The notes under the pieces were generated by a model. It did not search any database and was not told the origin of the DNA. It was given only the letters and a program-made list of their open reading frames with translations. A stretch of 64,000 bases of DNA from Bacillus sp. Xin1 (GTDB lineage Bacteria; Bacillota; Bacilli; Bacillales; Bacillaceae_G): assembly GCF_013314535.1 (NCBI RefSeq), contig NZ_JABUAE010000025.1:1-64000 (forward strand), read 5' to 3'. Shown here one piece after another: positions 1-8,120 of this stretch. The first letter of the stretch is position 1; each line of letters begins with the position of its first letter. The translations under genes and the position numbers were made by a program.

Positions 1-40
1 CATATTCAACGGGCTTATTCAGAAAGCGAGAGAACCATAA

Positions 41-84
41 AAAACGTTATCCTTTCAAGTATTTTACTGAAAGAATAACGTTTT
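41..84 (+). terminator. Rho-independent terminator-like hairpin
   Basis: Arms at 41-57 and 68-84 pair over 17 nt with one mismatch (AAAACGTTAT... / ...ATAACGTTTT) and are followed by a T run. It directly precedes an IS-like end at 85-140, the same arrangement as at 667-766. Confidence 0.7.
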
Positions 85-140
85 TTTCATTTTGGGGTAG
101 TTGCTTTTCTTAGCTTGATTGTGATGGGGTACCGCCAGCA
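85..140 (+). repeat. IS231/MIC-like terminal sequence, degenerate copy
   Basis: The segment contains TTTTGGGGTAGTTGCTTTTC, then TTAGCTTGAT and GTGATGGGGTACC. The same order (TTTTGGGG, CTTTTCTTAA, TTGATGG, a G/C-rich outer part) recurs at 712-766, 22481-22548 and 24198-24255, and inverted at 21518-21575. The outer part is more diverged here. The inner core resembles, from memory, IS231-family ends. The element interior would lie to the left, outside the window. Confidence 0.5.
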
Positions 141-177
141 TTTTGGAAAAATACCACGCTAAGCAAAAAATACTATA

Positions 178-197
178 AGCTGCCCATATGGACAGCT
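178..197 (-). terminator. Possible terminator of the small membrane protein gene
   Basis: AGCTG-CC-ATAT-GG-CAGCT forms a short, almost palindromic hairpin about 40 bp past the stop of the minus-strand gene. A T-rich run follows on the minus strand a few bases further on. Weak but well placed. Confidence 0.35.
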
Positions 198-237
198 CAT
201 TTACATAATTATCGTTAGCGGAATTCATTTTAAAATT

Positions 238-549
238 CTATTTGTGGACCTTTTCTTTGTTCTTGCGAATAAACCACCATACCAAAGCTAGAAGTAGTAT
301 GATAAGCGGTATTCCCTGAATAAAGAGAAATCCTTTCCAAAAATCAAGTCTAGTACTGTCTGGAGAAGCTGTTGCCATCACACCTATAAAAAGTGCCAAT
401 GGACTTGCAAGTATATTTATCCCTAAACCGACCATTACGAATGATAGATTTTTATCCCTAATTTTTCGTGACCCAGCCATAATAAACATAAATATTGCAA
501 TACCTAGTATAAGAAACAGTATCCCATAATAAAACACCATATATAACAT
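238..549 (-). CDS. Small membrane protein of unknown function
   Basis: About 103 aa with three predicted membrane segments: residues ~5-25 (YYGILFLILGIAIFMFIM), ~38-60 (MVGLGINILASPLALFIGVM) and ~75-95 (GIPLIILLLALVWWF). A basic tail ends in RKNKEKVHK. I chose the ATG at 549 because GGAGGG lies six bases upstream; the longer reading from 624 has no comparable site. I do not recognise the family. The gene sits between two same-orientation IS-like ends (85-140 and 712-766), so it may be cassette cargo or just a neighbour of repeat remnants. Confidence 0.65.
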   Translation of the reverse strand: MLYMVFYYGILFLILGIAIFMFIMAGSRKIRDKNLSFVMVGLGINILASPLALFIGVMATASPDSTRLDFWKGFLFIQGIPLIILLLALVWWFIRKNKEKVHK

Positions 550-666
550 ATTATCCCTCCATGATTTTAATTGTACCATCAGCAAGGACAATTTTATGCA
601 AATTTGGATGAATAGGATATTCATGTAAATTTAACATAACGTTCCATTATAGGTAGTATCTAAAAA

Positions 667-706
667 AATCTCACTTCTTATCTTTTTTCAGATAAGAAGT
701 GAGATT
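667..706 (+). terminator. Strong terminator hairpin
   Basis: Perfect 16-bp arms (AATCTCACTTCTTATC at 667-682 and its complement at 691-706) enclose an 8-nt loop. The stem is followed by TTTTTTG and then an IS-like end. Confidence 0.85.
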
Positions 707-711
707 TTTTG

Positions 712-766
712 TTTTGGGAGTGTTTACTTTTCTTAAGTTGATGGGCATGGTGCTACCCTATAAAAG
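712..766 (+). repeat. IS231/MIC-like terminal sequence
   Basis: TTTTGGGAGTGTTTACTTTT, then CTTAAGTTGATGGGCATG and GTGCTACCCTATA. This copy retains the CATGCCCATCAACTTAAG core in inverted sense, which matches my memory of IS231 terminal repeats. It has the same orientation as the copy at 85-140. No transposase gene is present. Confidence 0.6.
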
Positions 767-824
767 AATAATTCAGTAGAATATATGTAGAGCGTATTTT
801 GATCAAACTTTTTTTCAAAGCAAC

Positions 825-861
825 ATTTACTACTACAAGCAAATACATTGTAGTAGTAAAT
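825..861. promoter_or_regulatory. Perfect 14-bp inverted repeat
   Basis: ATTTACTACTACAA at 825-838 is perfectly repeated in inverse at 848-861 with a 9-nt spacer. A further TGTAGTAC occurs at 871-878. It lies in a 520-bp stretch without a convincing gene (550-1070). It may be a protein-binding site or a hairpin; no T run follows on either strand. Confidence 0.45.
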
Positions 862-1070
862 GAGGTCATTTGTAGTACAACAAAAGGATAGAACAAGCAG
901 AATTCCTCTGTTTGTATCTATCCTCTTCTTTTTGTCTATATAATGTTGCACATTATATAATTATTCTTAGTATACCTATCCCAAGCACCTATCTCTTGAT
1001 TCTAAATAAAATAATATGCCAAGTTCTTTTTTTGTACATGAATTAGATTTATAACATTTGCTGTGCTAAC

Positions 1071-1400
1071 TCAATTAGTTGTTTTCTTGACTTGATGATC
1101 TTTTCCCCATTCACACATTTCATTCATAATTTGTATTAAAGATTTTCCGTATTCACTTATTGTGTACTCGACCCTTGGTGGAACTTCTTGATATACAGTT
1201 CGATGGATAATCCCATCAGCTTCAAGCTGCCGTAATTGTTGCGTCAACACTTTTTGTGTAATGTCAGGGATGGCACGTTTCAGTTCGTGAGTCCGTTTCT
1301 TATCCTCCATAAGAATGCATAAAATACTACTCTTCCATTTTCCACCGATGACTTCAAGGGTAGTAGTGATAGGGAAGTTATGATTCTGATTCATCTTCAT
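1071..1400 (-). CDS. HxlR-family transcriptional regulator
   Basis: A 109-aa winged-helix protein of the HxlR (DUF24) family. The family pattern is visible throughout: TTLEVIGGKWKSSILCIL near residue 12, RTHELKRAIPDITQKVLTQQ (recognition helix region), LRQLEADGIIHR (wing) and PPRVEYTISEYGKSL. HxlR proteins often sense aldehydes, quinones or thiol stress through a cysteine; one cysteine (residue ~28) lies in the N-terminal helix. The start is supported by GGAGGTG. It diverges from a flavodoxin-fold reductase at 1523, its probable target, across a shared 122-bp region rich in GTAC repeats. Confidence 0.9.
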   Translation of the reverse strand: MKMNQNHNFPITTTLEVIGGKWKSSILCILMEDKKRTHELKRAIPDITQKVLTQQLRQLEADGIIHRTVYQEVPPRVEYTISEYGKSLIQIMNEMCEWGKDHQVKKTTN

Positions 1401-1414
1401 ATTACACCTCCATA

Positions 1415-1455
1415 GGTACTTTGAGGTTCCTATAGTACCTGAAAGTACGTACTTT
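1415..1455. promoter_or_regulatory. Probable HxlR operator cluster
   Basis: Between the divergent genes lie GGTACT (1415-1420) and AGTACC (1434-1439) as an inverted pair, followed by the 14-bp perfect palindrome AAAGTACGTACTTT (1442-1455). GTAC-centred dyads are usual for HxlR/DUF24 sites. It is likely both autoregulatory and the control site for the reductase gene. Confidence 0.65.
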
Positions 1456-1522
1456 TCAATTATATGTAACTAATACATACTAATACTAAAGGATTTCATT
1501 TTTTATAAGGGGGAAAAAATTT

Positions 1523-2053
1523 ATGAAAACACTTGTAATTGTAGCACATCCAAATATTGACGAGTCACGGATTAATAAAAGATGGAAAGAAGAATTAGAG
1601 AAATATTCGAATGAGATAACAGTACATGAATTGTATAAAGTAGCTCCTAATTGGGAGTTCGATGTTGAGCATGAACAAAGGCTATTATTAGAACACGATC
1701 GTTACATATTTCAATTTCCGTTCTATTGGTATAGTTCACCACCATTATTAAAAAAGTGGTTTGATGATGTGTTAACGTACGGTTTTGCGTATGGTTCTAC
1801 AGGAGATAAAGTACGTAATAAAGAATTTGGTTTGGCGATTTCTATAGGTGGATTAGAAACTCAGTATAAAGATGGGTTTACAATGAAAGAATTAACAAAG
1901 CCATTCCAAGCGACTTGTCTATATACGGGGATGAAATTCATACAAACATTTATGTTGTATGGAGCAGAGTACGAACTAAAAGATGAAGATATCGAAAGAA
2001 GTGCAGCTGATTATGTTAAATATATTATGAATAAAAGTAATCTTTATATATGA
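1523..2053 (+). CDS. NAD(P)H-dependent flavodoxin-fold oxidoreductase (quinone reductase type)
   Basis: A 176-aa protein of the flavodoxin_2/MdaB-YwrO group: cytosolic FMN/FAD enzymes that reduce quinones with two electrons. The start TLVIVAHPNIDESRIN is the nucleotide-binding first strand, and FQFPFYWYSSPPLLKKWFDD is the conserved cofactor and dimer segment. SIGGLETQYKDG precedes the C-terminal helix. Length is typical. AAGGGGG lies upstream of the ATG. Divergent from the HxlR gene, consistent with induction by electrophiles or quinones. Confidence 0.88.
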   Translation: MKTLVIVAHPNIDESRINKRWKEELEKYSNEITVHELYKVAPNWEFDVEHEQRLLLEHDRYIFQFPFYWYSSPPLLKKWFDDVLTYGFAYGSTGDKVRNKEFGLAISIGGLETQYKDGFTMKELTKPFQATCLYTGMKFIQTFMLYGAEYELKDEDIERSAADYVKYIMNKSNLYI

Positions 2054-2137
2054 TTTAAAAATATCCCGATCTTAATTCAATAAAGTTTCTATTTTGGGGT
2101 CAATGCGGATTTAAAAAGTTAAGAAAATAAGCATAGA

Positions 2138-2182
2138 AAAAACCTAATTTCACGCTACAATGACGGGAAATTAGGTTTTTTT
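2138..2182 (+). terminator. Rho-independent terminator
   Basis: AAAACCTAATTTC (about 2139-2151) pairs with GAAATTAGGTTTT (about 2167-2179), followed by T residues. It closes the reductase transcript. Just upstream, at 2092-2125, TTTTGGGGTC...GTTAAGAAAA is a very weak echo of the IS-like ends. Confidence 0.75.
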
Positions 2183-2307
2183 GTTGGGATTATATTGATT
2201 TACTAAATTTTGTAATTCTATTAAAATGATAAAGAAAATTCTAGTGATACATAATATTTCTTCGGAAATAGAATGTAGAGAATTGAATATAAAGGAAGAG
2301 ATAAAAA

Positions 2308-2868
2308 ATGACATGCCCATTGTTACAAGTAGAGACGGAAAGACTTATCGTACGTCCTTTTCAGGAAGCCGATTATGCAAGTTGGTATGAAGGATTTAAT
2401 AATCGCTTACCATCTCAGTATAAATACGATGATGGTTATCAAGATATAGCGTATTCAACAAAAGAATGGTTTGCTAAATGGATACGTGGCTTTGATGAAT
2501 CAGCAAAACGGGATGAAATGTATGTGTTAGGAGTGTTTCGTAAAGAAGATGGTGCGAATGTTGGTAAAGTTGAGCTTATTACAATTTTACGCATGGACTA
2601 TCAATGGGCGATGATGGGATATTCGATTCATAATCAGTATTGGAAAATGGGCTATGGCGTAGAAAGTGTACGGGCCACTATGGATTTATTCTTTGAGCGT
2701 CTTAATTTCCACCGCATTGAGCTGCATATAAATGTTGATAATGAGCCATCGATTCGTCTCGCTGAAAGAGTAGGGTTTGATTTTGAATGCACGAGAAAAG
2801 CATTTTCTTTTGAAAATGATGAGTGGACTGATTTTCTTATTTATTATAAAAATCAGATGGGTGAATAA
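2308..2868 (+). CDS. GNAT acetyltransferase, RimJ/RimL type
   Basis: 186 aa. The N-terminal TERLIVRPFQEADYASWYEG is the family opening. YSIHNQYWKMGYGVESVRA is the acetyl-CoA-binding loop (Q/R-x-x-G-x-G/A region), followed by HRIELHINVDNEPSIRLAERVGF. RimJ/RimL-like enzymes acetylate protein N-termini, antibiotics or small amines; the substrate cannot be read here. The first of four closely packed genes (2308-5324) that look co-transcribed. Confidence 0.88.
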   Translation: MTCPLLQVETERLIVRPFQEADYASWYEGFNNRLPSQYKYDDGYQDIAYSTKEWFAKWIRGFDESAKRDEMYVLGVFRKEDGANVGKVELITILRMDYQWAMMGYSIHNQYWKMGYGVESVRATMDLFFERLNFHRIELHINVDNEPSIRLAERVGFDFECTRKAFSFENDEWTDFLIYYKNQMGE

Positions 2869-2905
2869 AGGAATTTGTAAAGTCATATAGAATGGAGGGA
2901 TAAAT

Positions 2906-3628
2906 TTGGAAGAACAATTTATAGAGACAAGTGGGGGCCACTTATGGACAGCGAAGCAAGGACAAGGAATTCCTGTCTTACTCGTAAGTGGTGGGCCAGG
3001 CTGTTCTGATTATTTAGAACCAGTCGCAAGTTTAATAGACGACATATGCGAAGTGATTCGATTCGACCCTAGAGGATGTGGGCGTTCTGAATTTGGTGGT
3101 ATAGGATACGGTGTGAAAAAATGTATAGAAGATATGGAAAGAATACGAGAACATTACAAAATTGAGAAGTGGATCGTTATGGGGCATTCGTGGGGAGCTG
3201 ATTTAGCTCTTGCGTATGCAATATTACAGCCCAATTCATTGTTAGGACTTGTCTCCATTTCAGGAACCGGTATTCAAAATGATCGAGATTGGAAACGTGC
3301 ATATGAAGAGGGGGTGAAAGGAAAACGGGAGACTTGTCCAGATTCGGTGTATTCTTACAATAAGGAAGTGCACCGTTCTTTAATGAGTTCTTGGCGACAT
3401 TTTATTAAACAACCAAATGTATTAAAAGAGATTTCACAAATTCACATACCAACTCTATTTATATATGGGCAGAAGGATATACGACCATCTTGGCCTATTT
3501 TACAAATAGCATCTCTTATAAATGGAGCTAAAGCTACTGAAATAGTAGAAGCTGAACACTATATTTGGATGCAAAATGAAAGTAGACTTAGAGAAGAGTT
3601 GCGAAAGTATGTAAGCGAATCCTTTTAG
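2906..3628 (+). CDS. Alpha/beta hydrolase, prolyl-aminopeptidase-like
   Basis: 240 aa. It starts at TTG, six bases after GGAGGG; no better start is near. LVSGGPGCSDY gives the oxyanion-hole loop, FDPRGCGRSE is typical of the proline iminopeptidase branch, and MGHSWGADLA carries the nucleophile serine. The acid Asp is in IYGQKDIRPSW and the His in VEAEHYIWMQ. The lid is short compared with true prolyl aminopeptidases (~300 aa), so the substrate is uncertain. Lies between two acetyltransferase genes. Confidence 0.85.
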   Translation: MEEQFIETSGGHLWTAKQGQGIPVLLVSGGPGCSDYLEPVASLIDDICEVIRFDPRGCGRSEFGGIGYGVKKCIEDMERIREHYKIEKWIVMGHSWGADLALAYAILQPNSLLGLVSISGTGIQNDRDWKRAYEEGVKGKRETCPDSVYSYNKEVHRSLMSSWRHFIKQPNVLKEISQIHIPTLFIYGQKDIRPSWPILQIASLINGAKATEIVEAEHYIWMQNESRLREELRKYVSESF

Positions 3629-3639
3629 GAGTGAATGAA

Positions 3640-4407
3640 ATGTACAATCTTACAACTGTTCAAAACATATTTGGTCCTTCGAAAAAAATATTAAATGGTT
3701 TACCACATGCAATGACGATTGAAGAAACGGAAGAAGATTCGCTGTATGATCCTCAAAATTATAAAGAACAGATAAAAAGATTTGTAGAGGTTTGTTTAAG
3801 TTGGAATGTAAAGAGAGCGAGCATTTTACTAGATAAAAGTTTCAACAGTTATACTACCAGTGCAAAAGTGTTATGTGAATTTAACTTTCAACTTTACGCA
3901 GCAAAAATCGAGGTATTTCGTAACCTTTCGGACACCGTAACGCCAGAAAAACAGTATAGTTTTCGCTCTATAGACGAAGGGGGATTGTCTGAAGATGAAT
4001 TTAAATCACTTTGGGAGCGATGTATGTCAGGTTCAGATAATCAATCATCCATTCTTAATATAAATGAACATTTTTACGCGATACAAGCAGAATTAGGCGA
4101 GGGATGGGAAAAATCATGTATTGCTTTTTATGAAAGAAATCAACCAGTCGGAATATCCATTCCTCATATTGAACCAGGTACGAAGGAGGAAGGACGATTA
4201 TTTTATTTCGGCCTCTTGCCGAAGGAACGCGGGAAAGGAATGAGTACTCATATTCACCGTCAATCTTTACATATATTAAGGGGAATGGGAGCTACTTATT
4301 ATATAGGAAGTACCCATGCAGCAAATAAAAAAATGCAAAAAGTGTTTTTGAAAAATGGTTGTTCTATAAGGACTGAAACGGAATTATATTGTAAAATTTT
4401 TGAATGA
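3640..4407 (+). CDS. GNAT-family acetyltransferase (two-domain length)
   Basis: About 255 aa. I prefer ATG 3640 over the in-frame GTG 3631, because AGGAG overlaps the GTG and is well spaced from the ATG. The C-terminal half has the GNAT signature: FYFGLLPKERGKGMSTHIHR (acetyl-CoA loop R-G-K-G) and IGSTHAANKKMQKVFLKNGC. The N-terminal half is less conserved and may be a degenerate GNAT fold. Only 2 nt separate the upstream stop from the GTG codon, so translation is probably coupled. Confidence 0.78.
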   Translation: MYNLTTVQNIFGPSKKILNGLPHAMTIEETEEDSLYDPQNYKEQIKRFVEVCLSWNVKRASILLDKSFNSYTTSAKVLCEFNFQLYAAKIEVFRNLSDTVTPEKQYSFRSIDEGGLSEDEFKSLWERCMSGSDNQSSILNINEHFYAIQAELGEGWEKSCIAFYERNQPVGISIPHIEPGTKEEGRLFYFGLLPKERGKGMSTHIHRQSLHILRGMGATYYIGSTHAANKKMQKVFLKNGCSIRTETELYCKIFE

Positions 4408-4424
4408 ATGTAGGGGATGGGAAA

Positions 4425-5324
4425 ATGAAGGGAATAAAGGTTTTTCATTATGATGCATTTAGTAATAAACCGGATATGGGAAATCCAGCTGGACTTGTAA
4501 TAGATGCAGAAGGATTGACAGATTATGAAATGCAGCTTATTGCAGAAAAAGTAGGGTTTAACGAAACTTCTTTTGTGCTTCCTTCTACTGTAGCTGATGT
4601 AAGGATTCGTTATTTTACACCAGGGCAAGAAATGAATCTTTGTGGACATGCGACAGTGGGGACTATATTTGCACTTCATGAAAAGGGGTTATTAAAGGGG
4701 AAAGAAAATCTTACAATAGAAACGAAAGTAGGGGGTTTACCAGTACATATCGATATGGATGAAAATGGAGAAGTGTTTATTAGAATGAGACAAACAGCTC
4801 CACAGTTTCAAAAGTTTGATGGTTCTACTGAAGAATTAGCTCATAGCATTGGACTTCATGAAAATGATTTAGATGAAACGTTGCCAATTGTGTATGGGAG
4901 TACGGGGATTTGGACTCTACTTGTTCCAGTTAAAACATTGGATGCTTGTCAACGAATGAAATCAAATAATAAAGAGTTTCCATCTATTCTAAAAGAGATA
5001 CCAAAGGCGTCTATCCATCCTCTTTGTTTAGAAACGTATGATGAAGCAGCGCATATGCATGGTCGACATTTTTCATCACCTTATTCTGGAACAATTGAAG
5101 ATCCAGTGACGGGAACAGCTTCTGGTGTAATGGGGGCGTATTATGCTAAGTTTTTGAGGAAAGATTTTGATAGTGAAATGAAATTAATTGTTGAACAAGG
5201 ACAAGAAATGAATAGGGATGGTCGTGTGGCTGTTTCTGTAACAAAGAATCAGGAAGAACATTCACTGCAAATTGAGGTTTCGGGAACTGCGGTGTATGTA
5301 AAAGAGTTTCAAATTTCGATTTGA
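4425..5324 (+). CDS. PhzF-family isomerase
   Basis: 299 aa, the usual PhzF length. PhzF enzymes are dimeric isomerases with a diaminopimelate-epimerase fold. Seen in order: VFHYDAFSNKPDMGNPAG, the catalytic Glu in GFNETSFVLPS, TPGQEMNLCGHATVG, and near the C-terminus DPVTGTASG. The in-frame ATG at 4404 overlaps the upstream stop without a binding site. ATG 4425 has AGGGGATGGG just upstream. There are no phenazine genes nearby, so this is a housekeeping-type PhzF of unknown substrate. Confidence 0.9.
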   Translation: MKGIKVFHYDAFSNKPDMGNPAGLVIDAEGLTDYEMQLIAEKVGFNETSFVLPSTVADVRIRYFTPGQEMNLCGHATVGTIFALHEKGLLKGKENLTIETKVGGLPVHIDMDENGEVFIRMRQTAPQFQKFDGSTEELAHSIGLHENDLDETLPIVYGSTGIWTLLVPVKTLDACQRMKSNNKEFPSILKEIPKASIHPLCLETYDEAAHMHGRHFSSPYSGTIEDPVTGTASGVMGAYYAKFLRKDFDSEMKLIVEQGQEMNRDGRVAVSVTKNQEEHSLQIEVSGTAVYVKEFQISI

Positions 5325-5353
5325 AAAAAGTTCGGTATATAACCGAACTTTTT
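5325..5353. terminator. Bidirectional terminator between convergent genes
   Basis: AAAAAGTTCGGT (5325-5336) and ACCGAACTTTTT (5342-5353) form a symmetric hairpin with A/T runs on both sides. It serves the PhzF operon and the convergent small gene. Confidence 0.88.
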
Positions 5354-5561
5354 ATCTATTTACAACTTCAATAAAAGATGTATCTCCATTTTGCCTCATT
5401 ACGGAATGGAAATTGTGATTTTCTAACGTTTCTGCAACATGCTTCAATTGCTGGGCATCATCATGATGAATTAGCAGACTATCTGCACCACTTTCTTCAA
5501 TGTGGATATGTGCAACATTACCGATAGCTTGGTTTATAGCTTGTAAAAAATCGGGTTTCAT
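5352..5561 (-). CDS. Small conserved-looking protein, unknown function
   Basis: 69 aa from ATG 5561, which follows AGGAGGA at good spacing. A longer reading from 5600 has no such site. The sequence is mixed alpha/beta (FLQAINQAIGNVAHIHI..., DDAQQLKHVAETLENHNFHS) with no signal peptide, metal ligands or membrane segment. I do not recognise a family. Confidence 0.7.
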   Translation of the reverse strand: MKPDFLQAINQAIGNVAHIHIEESGADSLLIHHDDAQQLKHVAETLENHNFHSVMRQNGDTSFIEVVNR

Positions 5562-5650
5562 ATATGTCCTCCTAATATGTATAAGTATTTTTTCTAGCAT
5601 GCCCAGTATTTAGCAAAATTACAAGTTAGACTTCATGTTTCATACTTTTA

Positions 5651-5680
5651 ATTTGCAGTAGGTTTTCATGAACTGCAAAT
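5651..5680. promoter_or_regulatory. Inverted repeat upstream of the phosphotransferase pseudogene
   Basis: ATTTGCAGT (5651-5659) and ACTGCAAAT (5672-5680) are perfect 9-bp arms with a 12-nt spacer, about 95 bp before the ATG. It could be an operator or a hairpin. No T run follows. Confidence 0.4.
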
Positions 5681-5774
5681 AAAATATGTATAAGAAAAAG
5701 GATATTAAAGGTTTTTTTCTGTAGTTGTCAAATAATAATAAAGTTGCTACATATATAGAATAAGGGGAATAAAA

Positions 5775-6629
5775 ATGGATATTGCCAAAGTGATTGAGCA
5801 ATTAGTTGTAAATAAAGTGATTGCCGATTCTCCTACAACATACAAGAAATTAACGGGCGGTACGATGAGTAAGTTATATTTGATAGAAGGTAATGAACCG
5901 TATGTTATAAAGTTGAATGAACCAAAAGTTATCGAAGAAGAAGCATATTTTCTCGCCTTTTATGAACATGAAAGTATATTTCCTAAGCTTTTGTATGTTG
6001 ACCCATTATATAGATAGATGGTGTATTCATTTATTCCTGGTTCCATAAGTTGTGATGCGGGGAATAAGACGGATATTCTTTTTACACTTGTCCAAAAAGT
6101 GATTCATACATATAAACCAGCTATGAAAATGGATCAGTGGGGATGGAAAGAAGAACCGGTAGCCTCTTGGCAGGACTTTCTTTTAGAAAGGATAATGGAG
6201 ACCTGCGAGAATGTGAGGGCTTATATAGCAGAAGCCGATTTTCAAACGGTTCTTAAATTAGTACGTAGTTCAAATAGAACGAGATATTGTAATCAACCAT
6301 TTCTATTACACGGTGATTGTGGATTTCATAATTTTATATGTAAAGAAAATAAGTTATATGGCGTAATCGACCCTTTTCCAGTGCTGGGAGATCCAATATA
6401 GGATTTAATTTATGCATTTTGTTCGACGCCAGAAGAGTTAACGACGGAAATGGTAGACGAGATAGTAGAAAAGAGTATATTCCGTAATAGAGCGAGGGAA
6501 GTTTTATATGAAGAAGTCGCAATTGTTTTATATTGCAGGCTAGATGCTTGTTTGAGACATCATCCAGAGGATTTAGATGCTTACTTAAAAGCTTGGTGTT
6601 ATTGGATGGATCAAATTCGTTACCAATGA
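5775..6629 (+). pseudogene. Aminoglycoside phosphotransferase-family kinase, two in-frame TAG codons
   Basis: One continuous frame of 284 codons reads as an APH/ChoK-type small-molecule kinase but is broken by TAG at 6015-6017 and 6399-6401. GGTMSKLYLIEG...YVIKLNE gives the nucleotide-binding lobe. LLHGDCGFHNFI is the catalytic loop (HGDxxxxN), and GVIDPFPVLGDP is the metal-binding D-x-x motif. The second stop falls inside the conserved GDP-x-x-DLIY segment. Both stops fall at positions where Tyr (TAT/TAC) would be expected. The reading frame is otherwise intact, so inactivation looks recent. Sequencing error at both sites is unlikely. Confidence 0.85.
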
Positions 6630-6668
6630 AAGTTCACTAGAAAATAAAATGGGGATAGGAGAAATGTT

Positions 6669-7493
6669 ATGAAAAATTTTGTTTGTACAACATGTGGCGT
6701 ACAATATGCAGCAAGTGTAGAGGAACCAACGAATTGTATGATTTGTAATGAAGAGCGACAATATGTAAATCCGAAGGGGCAATCTTGGACAACGCTTGAT
6801 GATTTACAAGCGAGCAACAAATATCAAAATGAAATGATTGAAGAAGAGGCAGGGCTATATAGTTTTACAACAAAACCAGAATTTGCGATTGGTCAAACAG
6901 CTTATTTGGTAAAAACAGAATCGTATCATTTGTTATGGGATTGCATTACGTATTTCGACGAAACTACAATTGAGAGAGTAAAAGAATTAGGGGGATTAGA
7001 TGCAATTGCATTATCCCATCCGCACTATTATTCTACTCAAGTTGAATGGGCGGAAAGATTTGATGTACCACTTTATATACATGAAGATGATCAACAGTGG
7101 GTGGCACGTCCAAGTAACCATATTGTTTTTTGGTCAGGGGAATCATTGCAATTATCTGATGGAATTACAGTGCATCGTCTAGGTGGACATTTTAAAGGTG
7201 GGTCTGTGTTACATTGGTCAGAAGGGAATGATGGGAAAGGGATTTTATTGACAGGCGACATTATTCAAGTAGTAGCAGATCAAGAGTGGGTTAGTTTCAT
7301 GTACAGTTATCCAAACTTAATTCCGTTACCAGCAAATAAAGTAGAAGAGATGGCGAGAAGGGTCAAACCTTTATCCTTTAATCGCTTGTACAATGCTTTT
7401 CACCGAGTAGTGAAAGAGGATGCGAATGAAGCGGTAGAACGCTCTGCGCAGCGTTATATTTCAGCGATAGAAGGTAAATTGTTTCATACATAA
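6669..7493 (+). CDS. MBL-fold hydrolase with N-terminal rubredoxin-like zinc knuckle
   Basis: 274 aa. Residues 5-25 hold CxxC (CTTC) and a second CxxC (CMIC), a small zinc ribbon. The remainder resembles a metallo-beta-lactamase fold: YLVKTESYHLLWDC, IALSHPHYYSTQVEWAERF (reduced metal motif, HPHYYS instead of HxHxDH), HEDD, GHFKGGS and LLTGDII. The incomplete HxHxDH motif means metal content and activity are uncertain. GGAG precedes the ATG. The stop lies 15 nt before the esterase gene, so the two are probably one operon. Confidence 0.82.
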   Translation: MKNFVCTTCGVQYAASVEEPTNCMICNEERQYVNPKGQSWTTLDDLQASNKYQNEMIEEEAGLYSFTTKPEFAIGQTAYLVKTESYHLLWDCITYFDETTIERVKELGGLDAIALSHPHYYSTQVEWAERFDVPLYIHEDDQQWVARPSNHIVFWSGESLQLSDGITVHRLGGHFKGGSVLHWSEGNDGKGILLTGDIIQVVADQEWVSFMYSYPNLIPLPANKVEEMARRVKPLSFNRLYNAFHRVVKEDANEAVERSAQRYISAIEGKLFHT

Positions 7494-7508
7494 AGAGGAG
7501 ATGTAGAA

Positions 7509-8078
7509 ATGAATATATTAGTATGCTTTGGTGATAGCATTACAGCTGATGAAACATTTTGGAATGAAACACCGAGATTAACGCCACGTTTACAAGAGCA
7601 GTTTCCGAATTGGAAAATAGAAAATGCAGGTGTTTCTGGTGATAATACGTTCGATGCTTTGAGAAGAATAGAAGAAGATGTGCTATCTTATGAGCCGACA
7701 TTTGTAACGGTCTTTTTTGGCGCAAATGATGCGGCATGTCATAAACAAGTACCACTACAAGAATATAAATCAAATTTAATGGAAATTGTAAAAAGAATTT
7801 CACCAGAAAAGGTGTTGCTAATTAGCCCAGCATCAGTGGACGAGGAAAGGCAGCACGCAAGAACAAACGAAGTATTATCGCAGTATGCAAAAGTGGTGGA
7901 AGAAGTAGCAAAACAAACTGGAAGTCACTTTCTTGATTTACATTCTCATATGATTAGAGAATTAGATTATAAGAAGTTTGTAGAAAATGAAGAGCGTGAT
8001 GGGCTGCATTTTAGTGCCGTTGGCTATGAATATTTATCTGAGTTAATTGGGAGTAAATTAAAAGAGATTTTCAAATAG
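7509..8078 (+). CDS. SGNH/GDSL-type esterase or lipase
   Basis: 189 aa, cytosolic (no signal peptide). All four SGNH blocks are present: CFGDSITAD (Ser nucleophile), NAGVSGDNT (Gly), VFFGANDAA (Asn) and RDGLHFSAVGY (Asp-x-x-His). Family members hydrolyse acyl esters of lipids, sugars or short-chain substrates; specificity cannot be inferred. AGAGGAG precedes the start. Confidence 0.9.
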   Translation: MNILVCFGDSITADETFWNETPRLTPRLQEQFPNWKIENAGVSGDNTFDALRRIEEDVLSYEPTFVTVFFGANDAACHKQVPLQEYKSNLMEIVKRISPEKVLLISPASVDEERQHARTNEVLSQYAKVVEEVAKQTGSHFLDLHSHMIRELDYKKFVENEERDGLHFSAVGYEYLSELIGSKLKEIFK

Positions 8079-8090
8079 ATGTTGCAAGGG

Positions 8091-8120
8091 AAAAGCAAAG
8101 CTGAGATTAGCTTTGCTTTT
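8091..8120. terminator. Bidirectional terminator
   Basis: AAAAGCAAAGCT (8091-8102) and AGCTTTGCTTTT (8109-8120) form a symmetric hairpin. It terminates the esterase operon and overlaps the last codon region of the convergent small zinc-ribbon gene. Confidence 0.88.

Noticed and set aside
733-951. 72-aa minus-strand ORF
   Set aside because: No ribosome binding site, odd composition, and overlap with a strong inverted repeat and an IS-like end.
2092-2125. Another IS231/MIC-like end
   Set aside because: Only TTTTGGGGTC and a loose GTTAAGAAAA match; too weak to call.
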